DNA of 64,000 nucleotides from assembly GCA_031308135.1 (NCBI GenBank), contig JAHLJT010000631.1, forward strand, positions 227,046,903-227,110,902, in the 5' to 3' direction. Below are positions 21,470-33,070 of the stretch, in pieces. A program made the position numbers and the translations under genes. The notes below the pieces were generated by a model that was not told the origin of the DNA, did no database searches, and saw only the letters and a program-made list of their open reading frames with translations. The stretch comes from Acheta domesticus (Eukaryota; Arthropoda; Insecta; Orthoptera; Gryllidae). Within the stretch, counting starts at the first letter, position 1, and every line of letters starts with the position of its first letter.

Positions 21470-23282
21470 TCAGATTTCGTGCTTCTCTGTGCAGAAGGCA
21501 GATCCAGTGGCAATTTTGCAGATACAGGTAAGCGAATTGTCATCGAACAGAGAACCCAACGACTGAGCCAGCAAGGCAGTAGTGTAATTTATATACACGC
21601 AATTTTCTTGATACTTGGAATTGTTTTCCTGGCGCCCATAATAATAGGATTCATTGGTTATTGCAATTGAACAGAACCAACGACTAAGATATAGAATTTA
21701 TATAGTTTTCAATAGAATGAGATAGTAGCGTTTCAATATATATACATATATATGTAATCAGGGACTTCAGCGATATATATAGGTATATATATATAGTATA
21801 TAGTATATATATAGTATATAGTATATATATAGTATATAGTATATATATAGTATATTGTATATATATAGTATATATATAGGTATATATATATATATAGTCC
21901 CTGATTTTTCGAAAATTGCAAAATTTGTTCAACATCTTCCTACAACTACAATATTGTACAAAGACAGATCATATCTTTGTCGGAGGTCAAATACAATTTT
22001 AGAAGATATGTGTTTTAAACGTAATTTTTCGTGAAATGTGATCAATTTTTAAACAATTATTTTCTCAAATACAGGTCCACTTTTTTCAAGTTTTCTCCTC
22101 TAAGTATTAAAGAACGCCACTAAAATGTGTTCTAATACAATTTTCGGCGAGCTCCCTTTATATTCGAAAATTGCAAAAAATTAACTTTGTTATAGTACAA
22201 TGTTGATACACAAAAAATATTCTAACAAATAGTTCATTAAAAAATTTCTTGTACAATTTGGTGAAAAAAAAAGAGTAATTTTCGAGTAATTTCTGGTTGA
22301 AGTTAATGAAATTTTTTAAAAAATCTCAAAAGCAGCTCCAATTTTCCTCTTTAAAATTTTCTTCCGCAGTTCATATTACTTGAAAGTATGCTCAGAAAAA
22401 TAGAATATTTCGGTGAACTTAGTTTTCGAATATTGCAAAAATACTATATTCATGCTACTCTAAAATGAAGAACATTTCAATTTTTCCTAACGAAATGTTC
22501 CTCAAAATTAGATCTTTAAAGAACGTTATGTATTTTTTTTAACAGTTTGCAACAGTTTTGCTTTGTTATTGCAAAATTTCGAAATTGCAGATTTGAATTC
22601 TTTGCACTTCTTTTGCAACAAGATTTCAGTTCTAATAAACTTCTAATACAATGAGAACGCCGCAACACGGCGGTATGAAATTTCCAGAATGACTTCTCAA
22701 AATTGGACGGTATTTCTAGATATATGAAAACTGAGTACTGAATTGTCGAATTTGTGTTTATATATGAGGGGTTTAGAGCCCAAGAGATATAAGTGCCCTA
22801 AATGTATTGAGAAAATGGAGTTCAAAGTTGAGTGACTAGAAAATGGTATAGAAGTCATTTTTTCCATGTAGTTTTCACTTTAAACTCCTACTTCTATGTC
22901 AAAATTTGCAAAAAATGCACTTATATCACTGGGGCTCTGGACCCTTCATCTTAGCTTTAAATGAATAAAATTTTCACGTATACTGCGCTACGATTCCTAA
23001 TGAGTTTTTCAAGTGTGTTCGTATGGATAGAAATTACGGTATTACAATTTTACGTAACGTTACTGATGTGAAAAAGAACATGCTGTTGCACAACACTAGT
23101 TATTCTTTAAACATGTGTACTAAGAATCTAACAAATCTGTAATAACTGACAGTTTAACGATGGTATTATTACTTTTTCCAGGTTGGTTGGCTGATACAAA
23201 TAGCTTGTTGTCTGCAGGGCTGGGTGTTCAAGTTATGTTCTGTACAAGCATCTTCTTCTCAATGGCATATCGGGTAACAAGG
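21470..23282 (+). CDS. Two candidate exons of an unidentified gene
   Basis: A segment ending at 21527 (SDFVLLCAEGRSSGNFADT plus one base) is followed by a good donor, GTAAGC. A second segment, 23182-23282, has the acceptor ACTTTTTCCAG and donor GTAAGC, and reads (G)WLADTNSLLSAGLGVQ then VMFCTSIFFSMAYRVTR, with a hydrophobic middle that could span a membrane. Both are phase 1 at the junction, so they can be joined. No family was recognised. AT-rich sequence of this kind yields chance splice sites easily. Confidence 0.28.
21757..21904. repeat. TA-rich microsatellite closed by an inverted repeat
   Basis: About 120 bp of TATATATAGTATATAG units is flanked by AATCAGGGACT on the left and its exact reverse complement AGTCCCTGATT on the right. 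The whole could extrude as a cruciform. Apparent open frames here (YIYTIYIQYTIYI) are repeat translation. Confidence 0.75.
21905..23180. other. AT-rich diverged repeat, no gene
   Basis: Phrases such as TTTTCGAAAATTGCAAAA recur here and in the foldback copies, suggesting older relatives of that family. Confidence 0.4.
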
Positions 23283-23759
23283 GTAAGCACAATCCTTGAA
23301 GTTAGGGTCGCCAACTAATACACGAAATTCACTTGAATGAATCACTTGAATGAATCTAATAAATGAAATTTACATTAAATGCGATATCATTGCTCACAGT
23401 ATTTTTCCACCAGATGGTTAGTTTTCCAGAAATTCAAGAATGACATAAGCAAAACACGTAATTTTGCGTCCAAAATGTACTTAAAGATAATAGTCACGTT
23501 TCATCAGTTATTACACATTACAACTACTGCTATGCCTTCAGTGCTAATGTCAGTGCTGTAGAAGCAATAGTTTAAGAGCTAGAGGGCGTCAAAGTTGTCC
23601 ACTTTTGGCATTCGTTAAAAACCCGCCATTTTTGTAAATATACCTCTCAAGGCACTTTCCTCGTCCGAATGCCGCACAATAATGGGATTTTCTGAGAAAT
23701 TTGCATTTGGAAGAAAAATGAGCCCTGAAACGAATTTGAAACTAGTGATGCTACAGAAT

Positions 23760-24491
23760 GGCACAGACTCTCCCGTATTAGTTTTTCTTGGGTCTTCGCT
23801 AGCTATTCGGAATTTCCTATTGGTAGAACGAAAATATTACATTAAGAATATTAAAGAACACAAAAACCTAGCCGTAAATGGCAATTTTCTTTTAAAAAGT
23901 ATGTGCCGTTTAAGAGAAAATGACGTTTTAGCACTACTAAAAATGCTAAATTTGAAGCTCATTTCCACAGAAAATTTTTGAGTTTTCAAAAAACTTTATG
24001 TGAAGTTATTTGAAGCACTTACACTCACAAATATCTTTACAAATTGCGGATTATGTGCATATTAAAGATGTGAGAGATCTTTCAAAAATTTACATTTATA
24101 TAATTCTTGAAAAAACAAAAAAATTAAAATAAACTTTACGTCATATTAAAGAATGTTAATTATCACTATCCGTTACAAAAGTTTCAAGAAAAAATTTGCA
24201 GCCATATATGAGAAAATGGCGTTTGAGCATTTCTGAAAATGCCGAAATTTGAGCTACTTCACAGAAAACGGTTGTGTTTTCGAGAAACCTTCACTTGACT
24301 TTATTTTAAAGCATACATACTCAGAGGATTTTTTGTTCTTAATTAGCAACTGGTTTTATCCACTTTTTCGTTTTCACGGCCCGGCTATTATTTTTTTCCC
24401 GCCGAAATTGGCCATTTTTTCACGCAGCATTACATAACTTTCCCTATACTACGTATATCACTCCGTGTATGCGTACGTATACGGGAAAGTA
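23760..24491 (-). mobile_element. Foldback family, copy C (inverted)
   Basis: CTCCCGTATTAGTTTTTC and CTAGCTATTCGG at 23770-23815 are the reverse of the right end of copy B. The copy ends with the palindrome 24437-24491 (ACTTTCCC...TATACGGGAAAGT). It sits immediately before the spacer of the 12-bp array. Confidence 0.55.
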
Positions 24492-24493
24492 AA

Positions 24494-25010
24494 AAATGAC
24501 CAAAAATGGCCGGTTCAGTTTTTTGCGAATTACTAACTAACAATCTGTTTGAAAAACGGATTTCACAAGTAAACTCGCATTGCGATTCCGGGCTGGGATA
24601 TTGATATTCAGCGAATTCAGGATTCCGTCCAAAATCGACAATTTTCGTCGATCCATGGATCCACGAAATTTCGTGTTTTTGGCAATGCACGAAAGAATGG
24701 GCCAAAAGACACTTTTCTGCAAAATTATGCAATATATTTTTATTCAGGAAGTAAAATACAAAATCAAACTTTAATACAGAGTTGCAAAATTCCATTATTT
24801 ACCGCATTTGGACGAAAACGATTTTGAAAAAAATGACCAAAAATGGCCGATTCAGTTTTTTGCGAATTACTGGGAAACTAACAATCGGTTTAAAAAACGG
24901 ATTTCACCAGTGAACTCGCCATGCGATTCCGGGCTGGAATATTGATTTTCAGCGGATTCGAGATTCCGTCCAAATCGACAATTTTCGTCGATACATAGAT
25001 CGACGTTTTT
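24494..25010 (+). repeat. Direct duplication flanking the 12-bp array
   Basis: 24494-24655 and 24832-25008 are diverged direct copies: each runs TGACCAAAAATGGCCG, TCAGTTTTTTGCGAATTACT, AACGGATTTCAC, GCGATTCCGGGCTGG and CGACAATTTTCGTCGAT. The part from 24710 to 24905 matches the reverse complement of the spacer at 32860-33060. Confidence 0.7.
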
Positions 25011-28000
25011 TTTCCATGCCCCGTCTTTTTGCCCGTTTTTTCTGACCGCCTCATTAACCGACTTTTTTGACCGTGTTTCTTACAGTCATTTCTAAATGTC
25101 TTTTTTACCATTTTGACAGTCTTACTGGCCGGTTTTTTTGGTCGTCCTATTTGACCGTTATTTTGCCCGTCTATCCGACTGTCTTTCTGTCATTCTGACC
25201 GCTCTTTTCACCGTCTATTTGACCGTCTTTCTGGTTGTCTTATTGACAGTCATTTTTACCGTCTTTTTGATCGTATTTTTCACCAATTTTGTACTGTCTT
25301 TTGGCCCTCATTCAGACAGTCTTTCTGATCGTCTTTTGACCCTCTTTCTGACAGTCTTTTCTGACCGTCTTTTGCCTGTCTTTTTAGCCGTCTTTCTGAC
25401 AGTCTTTTTTGCCCGTCATTTTGGCCGTCTTTTTGACCATCTTACTGGCTGTCTTTTTGACCGCCTTATTGACCGCGCTTTTGACAGTCTTTCTGACCGT
25501 CTCTTTGACCGTCTTCATAACGTCTTCCTGGCTGTCATTCTGGCCGTTTTACGTTAACCGTCTTTCTGTCCATCTTTTTCATTGTGTTTCTGACCGGTCT
25601 TTCTGGTTGTCTTTTTGACCGCTTTTTGACCGTCTTTTGACTGTCCCTTTAACTGTCTTTTTCGCCGCCTTTTTTAGCGACTTTCTGACCGTCTTTTGAC
25701 CGTCATTTGACCGTCTTTTTGACCGCCATTTTGACTGTCTTTTTGACCGTCCTTTTCACCAATTTTCGACTTTTTTCACCGTCTTTTTTGACCATCTATT
25801 TCTGTCTTTTTGACCGTCCTTTTACCTGACCGCCTATTTGACAGCCTTTTTGACCGTATTTTTTGACCATAATATTCAACTTCTTTCTGACCATATTTTT
25901 GACCGCCATTTTGACTGTCTTTTTGACCTTCCTTTTCACCAATTTTCGACTGTCTTTTGGCCCTCTTTTTTTACTTTCATTTTTACCGTCTTTCTGACCA
26001 TCTTTTTGACAGTTTTTTTTGACCGTTTTTCTTTCCGTCTTCTTAAAAATTTTTGACATTTCTTCTTGAATTTTTTTTTCCACCGTCGTATTGATGGTCT
26101 TACTGACAGTCTTATTTACTCTCTCTTTCAGACCGCTCATTTCGCCGTCTGTTTGACCGTCTTCCTGATTGTGTTAGTGACCGTCATTTATACCGTCTTT
26201 TTGACCGTCTTTTCACCAATTTTTTACTGTCTTTCACCCTCTTTCTGACAGTCATTCTGACCGTCGTTTTGCCTGTCATGTTAGCCGTTTTCTTGACCGT
26301 CAGTCTTTCGACTTGTCTTTCCTGGAAGTTTTTCTGGCAGTGTTTTACCATTTTTCAACATCTTAGGACTGCTATTTCATCATCTTTTTAACTGTCGTTT
26401 TGACAGTCTTTGCGACCGTGATTCTTACCGTCATTTTTACCGTGTTATAGTCATCTCTACCGTCATATTTACCGTGTTTTTTTACACGGTATCATCTTAC
26501 CGTCTTTCTGACCGTTTTGACCGCTTTTTTACGGTGCTTTTGACCGTCTATTTCAACGACTTTCTGAACGTTTTTCTGACCGTCTTTCTGGCCGTCTTTT
26601 TGACCGCCATTTGATGGTCTTTTTGAGCGTCTTTTTTGACGTCTCGTGACTGTCTTTTTGACCGTCTTTTCGATCTTCGTTTTTACGTCTTTCTGGTCGT
26701 CTATTTGACTGTGTTTTGACCGTCGTTTTGACAGCCTTTTTGAGCGTCTCGTTGATCGTTTTTCTCACGGCCTCTTTGACCGTTTTTTTAGAACACATTT
26801 CTGACCAATTTTTGACCGTCCTTTTCACCAATTTTGGAATGTCTTTTGGCCTTCTTTTTGACCGTTGTTTCTACCAACTTTCTGACCGTCTTTTTGACTG
26901 TCATTATTACCGTCTTTTTTACTTTTTGGACTGTCTTGTGACCGTCGTTTCGAGCGTCATCATTACGTCTTTCTATCTCTTGACTGTGCTTTGGCCGTCG
27001 TTTTTGACCGTCTTTCTGATCGTCTTTCTGATCTTTTGACGTTGTTTTTGGCCCGTCTTTTTTATCATTATTCTGACCGCGTTTCTTACCGTCTTTCTGA
27101 CACTTTTTGACAGCTTTTATTACTGTTTTTGACCGTATATAAGACCGTCATTGGGAACGTATTTCTGAGCGTTTTTTCTGACCTTCTTTTCTGGCCGTCT
27201 TTTTTGACCGCTATATGAGTCTTTTTTACCTCCTTTAAACCGTCTCTTGACCGTTTTGAACGCCTTGTGACCGTCTTTTCCAGCGTCGTTTTTACGTCTT
27301 TCTGACTGTCTATTTGACTGTGTTTTTACCGTCGTTTTTGACCGTCTATCTGACCGTCTTTTTGACCTTGTTTTTGACCGTCTTTCTGACCGTCTTTTTG
27401 ACTGTCTTTAGACCGACTATTGACTGTCCTTATTACCGACGTACTGTCATTTTCACCCTGTACCTGTCCGTCTTTTTGACCACCTTTCAGACTGTTTTTT
27501 ACCGTCTTTTTGTCCGTTTTCTGACCGTGTTCCTTACCGTCTTTCTGACCGTCATTATGATCATCTTTTTGACAGTCCTACGTGACAGACTCGCTATCTT
27601 TTGGTAGTCATTTTGACCGTACTTTTGCGCGTGTTTAAGTTTAAGTTTAAAGTTTAAGATTGACGTTTTTAAAGCGTCATTCTGACCGCTCAGTTCGCCG
27701 TCATTTTCACCTTTATTTTGTCGTCTTTTGATCGTGTTTTTGATTATCATTTTGAACGCTGTTTGGCCGTCTTTTTGACCATTCTTTCACCTATTTTTGG
27801 CTGTTTTAACATTGTTTGACTGTCTTTTTGACCGCCTCAATGACTGCGTATTTTGAAAGTCTTTCTGACCGTCTTTTTCACCGTCATTTTGATCGACGTT
27901 TGACCGGCTTTTGCCCATCATTTTGACCGTCTTTCTGACCGCCCTTTTTACCGTTTTCTGACCGTGTTTCTTACCGTCTATTTGACCGTTTTTGACAGCA

Positions 28001-31000
28001 TTTCTGCCTTGTTTATGACCTTTCTGAACGTTTTTGATCGCTATTTGAAAGTTTTTTGGCTGGTCCTATTGACAATCTCGTGTCCATCTTATTAACCGTT
28101 TAATGACCGTCTTTGTGACCGTCTTGTCAACTGGCCTTTTTACGTCCTTCTGACTCTCTATTTGACTGTTATTTTGCCGTCTTTCTTACTGTCATTTTGA
28201 CCCTGTCACTGTCCGTCTTTTTGACCGCTTTCTGAGTGTGTTTCTACCGTCTTTTTGGCCGTTTTCTGACAGTGTTCCTCACCGTCTTTCTGATCGTCAT
28301 TATGATCGTCTTTTCGGTAGTCTACGTGACCGTCTTGCTGTCTTTTTGGTGGTCATTGTGACTATTTTTGCGCGGGTTTAAGACAATCTTTTAAACCGTC
28401 ATTCTGGCCGCCTCAGTTCACTGCCATTTTGACCTTGATTTGTCGTGTTTTTATGATTATTTTACCGTGATGATAGTCCTTTTGACCGCTGTTTGGCTCT
28501 TCGTGAGCGTTTTTTTCCATAATTTTTTACTGTCTTTTGACCATTGTTTGACTGTTTTTTTGACCGCCCTGAATGACTGCGTTTTTTGACAGTCTTTCTC
28601 ACAGTCTTTTTGATCGTCTAAAGACCGACATTTGACCGTCTTTTGCCCATTATTTTAACGTATTTTACAGTCTTTTTGACTGTCGTTCTGACTGTCTTTC
28701 TGACCGTCTTTTTCACCGGCTTTTTGCCTGTCTTTTTGTCCGTCTGACCGCCTCATTGACCGCCATTTTTACCGTTTTCTGACTGTGTTTATTACCGTCA
28801 TTCTGACAGTTTTTTGACCGATTTTTACCGTGTTTTTGACCGTCTATTTTCTTTCCCTCTTCTGACCTACTTTCTGGCCGTTTTTTTGATCGCTATTTGA
28901 CAGTTTTTTAATTTTTTGACTGTCTCGTGACCTTTTTGATTGTCTTGTTACGTCTTTTGTGATCCCCCATTCCGACCGTCGTTTTTACGTCTTTCTGACT
29001 ATTTGACTGTGTTTTGACCGTCGTTTTCACAGTCTTTATGACCGTCTCATTGATCGTCTTTCTGACCGCCACTCTGACCGTCTGTTTGAGCGCCTTTCTG
29101 AGCATCTTTATGACCGTCAGTTTGACTGTCTTTTTGACAGTCCGTTTCACCAATTTTCGTTTGTCTTTAGGCCCTCTTTTTGACAGTCGTTTTAATCGTC
29201 TTTTAGACAGTCTTTAGACCGACTGTTTGACTGTCATTAATACCGTCTTTCTGACCGTCATTTTTAACCGCTGTTTGGACATCTTTTTGACCGTTTTCAC
29301 TAATTTTTGCCGGTTTTCTGACCATAGACTGTCTTTCTGTCCGACTCAATGATTGCGTTTTTGACAGTCTTTCTGACCGTCATTTTGACCGTCTTTGCCA
29401 ATTATTTTGACCTATTTTACAGTCCGTCTTTTTGACTGTCGTTCTGACTGTCATCATGGCCGTTTTTTAACCGGCTTTTTGCCCGGCTTTTTGCCCGTCT
29501 TCCTGACCGCCTCATTGACCGACCTTTTTTTACCGTTTTCTGACCGTGTTTTTTAGCGTCCTTCTGACCGTCATTAGATCGTCTTTTTGACAGTTTACAT
29601 GACCGTCTTGCTATCTTTCTAGTGGTCATTGTGACCGTATTTTTGCCCGTGTTTAAGGCAATCATTTTAAACCGTCATTCTGACTGATCTCTTCATCGTT
29701 TTTTGACCGTCTTTTTTACTTTAATTTGGTCGTCTTTTGATCGTGTTTTGACCATTATTTTACAGTTTATAATCATTTTGACAACTGTTTGGCCGTTTTT
29801 TTGACCATTCTTTCACCTATTTTTGGCTGTTTTAACATTGTTTGACATTGTTTTAACATTATTTTACCGTTTTTGTTGGTTATTTTGACCCGCTGTTTAG
29901 CCGTCTTTTTGACCGTTTTCACTATTTTTTTGACTGTCTTTTGACCATTGTTTGACTGTCTTTTCTTACTGCCTTATTGATATAATGTTTGACAGTCTTT
30001 CTGACCGTCGTTTTGACCGTCCTTTGCCCATCATTTTGACCGCTATTTTACAGTCCGTCTTTTTGACTGTCGTTCTGACTGTCATCCTGACCGTTTTTAA
30101 CCGGCTTTTTGCCCGTCTTTTTGACCTCTTCCTGGACCGCCTCATTGACCGACTTTTTACCTTTTTCTGACCGTGTTTCTTACCGTCTTCCTGACCTTTT
30201 TGACCGCCTTTTTACCGTGTTGTTGACCGTCTATTGACCGTCTTTCTGAACGTCTTTCTGAACATTTTTTCTGACCGTCTTTCTGGCCGGTTTTTGATCG
30301 CTATTTGACTGTTGAGTCTTTTTGACTGTCCTATTGACAGTCTCTGTGACCGTGTTTTTGACCGTCTCGGTGACCCGTCTTGTCGACCGACGTTTTTACG
30401 ACTTTCTGACTATTTTGACTGTGTATTTACCGTCGTTTAGACAGTCTTTTAGACCGTTTCATTCATCGTCTTTCTGACCGCCTTATTGACCCGTCTTTCT
30501 TGAGCGCCTTTCTGAGAGTCTTTTTGACCGTTCGTTTAACCAATTTTTACTGTCTTTCTGACCGTCATTTTGACTGCTTTCTGGACTGTTTCGTACTGTC
30601 TTTTTGACCGTCATTAAGACCGTCTTTTTGACAGTCTACGTGACCGTCTTACTGTCTTTCTGGTGGTCATTTTGACCGTATTTTTGCGCGTGTTTAACAC
30701 AGTCTTAAACCGTCATTCTCACGCTCTGTTCACCGTCTTTTTTACCTTAATTTGTCGTCTTTTGATCGCGTTCTTGACCATTATTTTTACCAGTTTATAA
30801 TCATTTTTAGACAGCTGTTTGGCCGTTTTTTGACCATTTCTTTCACCTATTTTTGGCTGTTTTAACATTGTTTGACAGTCTTTCTGACCGTCTTTTTCAC
30901 CGTCATTTTGATCGACGTTTGACCGCCAATTTGTGACTGTCTTTGACCATTGTTTGACTGTCTTTTTGACCGCCTCAAAGACTGCATTTTTACAGTCTGT

Positions 31001-32850
31001 CGTTTTGACCGTCATTTTGACCGACCTTTTGACCATCTTGTCCCTATCATTTTTTAACGTATTTTTCATTTTTTTGACAGTCGTTCTTACTGTCTTTTTC
31101 ACCGGCTTTTTGCTCGCCTTTTTACCGTCTTTCTGACCCGACTCATTGATCGCCATTTTTACCGTTTTCTGGACCGTGTTTCTTACCGTCTTTCTCAATG
31201 TTTTTCCTGACCATCTTTCTGGCCGTTTTATCGCTATTTGGCAGTCTTTTAAACCGTCCTTTTGACAGTCTCGTGACCGTCTTTTTGACCGTCTTGTGAC
31301 CGCCTTTGTGACCGTCTTGTCGAGTGTCGTTTTTACGTCCTTCTGACTGTTTTGACTGTCTTTTTGTCCATCTCGTTGATCATCTTTCTGACCGCCTCTT
31401 TGACCGTCTTTTTGAGCGCCTTTCTGAGCGTTTATTTTAACCCGTCAGTTTGACTGTTTTTGACTGTCCGCTTCACGCATGTTCGTTTGTCTTTTGGCAC
31501 TTTTTGACCGTCGTTTTTAACCGTATTTCTAACCGTCTTTTTGAAAGTCATTAGACCGACTGTTTGATTGTCATTATTTCCGTCTTTCTTACCGTCGTTT
31601 TGACCCTGTCACTGTCCGTCTTTTTGACCGTTTTCTGGACCATGTTTTTTACCGTCATTAAGACCGTTCTTTTTGACAGTCTACATGACCGTCTGTCTTT
31701 TTGGTGGTCATTTGGACCGTGTTTTTTGCGCCTGTTTAAGACAATCTTTTTAACAAGTCATTCTGACCGCTCTGTGAGTCTTATTGACCTTAATTTTGTC
31801 GTCTTTTGATCGTGTTTTTGACCATTATTTTAACGTTCTTGATAGTCAATTTGTTCGCTGTTTGGTCGTCTTTTTTTACCGTTTTTCACCAATTTGTGAT
31901 TGTCTTTTGACCATTGTTTGACTGTCTTTCTGAGCCGCCTCATTGACTGCTTTTTTACCGTTTTTTGACCGTGTTTCTTTCCGTCTTTCTGGCCGTTTTT
32001 GATCGCTATTTGACAGTTTTTTGACCGACTTTCTGACAGTCTCGTAACCGTCTTTTTGACCGACTTGTGACCGTCTTCTTGACAGTCTTTAGACCGACTT
32101 TTGACTGTCATTATTACCGTCACGTAGACCGTCATTTTGACCCTGTCCTTGTCCGTCTTTTTGACCGCTTTCTGACCGTGTTTTTTACCTTCTTTTTCAC
32201 CGTTTTCTGACCGTGTTTCTGACGGTGTTTCTGACCTTCATTAAGACCGTCTTTTTACCGTTGTTTGACTGTCTTTCTGACCGCCTCTTTGACTGCCTTT
32301 TTGACAGTCTTTTTGGACCGTCTTTTGACCGTCTTTTTGACCGTCTTTTGCCCTACATTTTGACCGTATTTTACTTTTGACCGTCTTTTTGACTGTCGTT
32401 CTGTCTTTCTGACCGTCTTTCTCACCGGCTTATTGCCCGTCTTTTTGACTGTCATCTCCGTCATTTTGACAGTCTACCTCACCGTTTTTCTGGCCGTCTT
32501 TTTGAGCGCTATTTATCAGTCTTTGTGACCGTCATTTGGACCGTCTCGTGACCGTCTATTTTACCGTCTTGTGACCGTTTTTTACGCCTTTCTGACCGTC
32601 AATTTGACTGTTTGGACCGTCAACGGTTTTTTCACCGTCTCGTTGATCGTCTTTCTGACCGCCTCTTTGACCGTCTTTTTGAGTGCCTTTCTGACTGTCG
32701 TTTTGACCGTTCATTTTCACCAACTTTCGAATGTCTTTTGGCTTTTTTGACCGTCGTTTTTACCTTTTTCTGGCAGTCTTTTGCAAGTCTTTAAGAGTCT
32801 TTATGAGTGGCATTTTAACGACTTTTGGGCGGTCTTTCTTGCCTTCATTT
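25010..32850 (+). repeat. 12-bp satellite array, GACCGTC orientation
   Basis: About 7.8 kb of degenerate repeats of GACCGTCTTTTT / GACCGTCTTTCT (mostly 12 bp, range about 11-13). Longer landmarks recur, such as a GACCGCCTCATTGACCG block followed by ACCGTTTTCTGACCGTGTTTCTTACC (near 28745, 29505, 30135, 31135) and a GGTGGTCATTxTGACC...TTTTGCGCG...TTTAA block (near 27600, 28335, 29620, 30650, 31700). This implies higher-order units of roughly 0.7-1.3 kb. Because 12 bp is four codons, the array gives long but meaningless open frames (FLTV repeats on plus, KKTV repeats on minus). No gene was found inside. Confidence 0.9.
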
Positions 32851-33070
32851 CACTGGATTAGTTTACTAGTGAAATCCGTTTATCAAAAAGATTGTCAGTT
32901 TTCGAGAAAAGCTGAACCGGACAATTTTGATCTTTTTTCACATTCGCTTCAGAACTCACTTGTCGTCCAAATGCGGTAAATAATGGAATATTCAACTCAA
33001 TTGTACTTCCTGAACAGAATAAGTCTGCATTATTTTGCAGAAAAGTTCATTTCGTCGAACCGCTACAGTA
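32850..33070. repeat. Spacer at the orientation switch of the satellite
   Basis: About 220 bp of non-satellite sequence separates the two arms. Its reverse complement contains ACTTTTCTGCAAAATAATGC, TTCAGGAAGTA, CCATTATTTACCGCATTTGG and AACGGATTTCACTAGT, matching the left flank of the array at 24710-24905. Confidence 0.75.

Noticed and set aside
21684..21935. YIYTIYIQYTIYI-type open frame
   Set aside because: It is the translation of the TA microsatellite.
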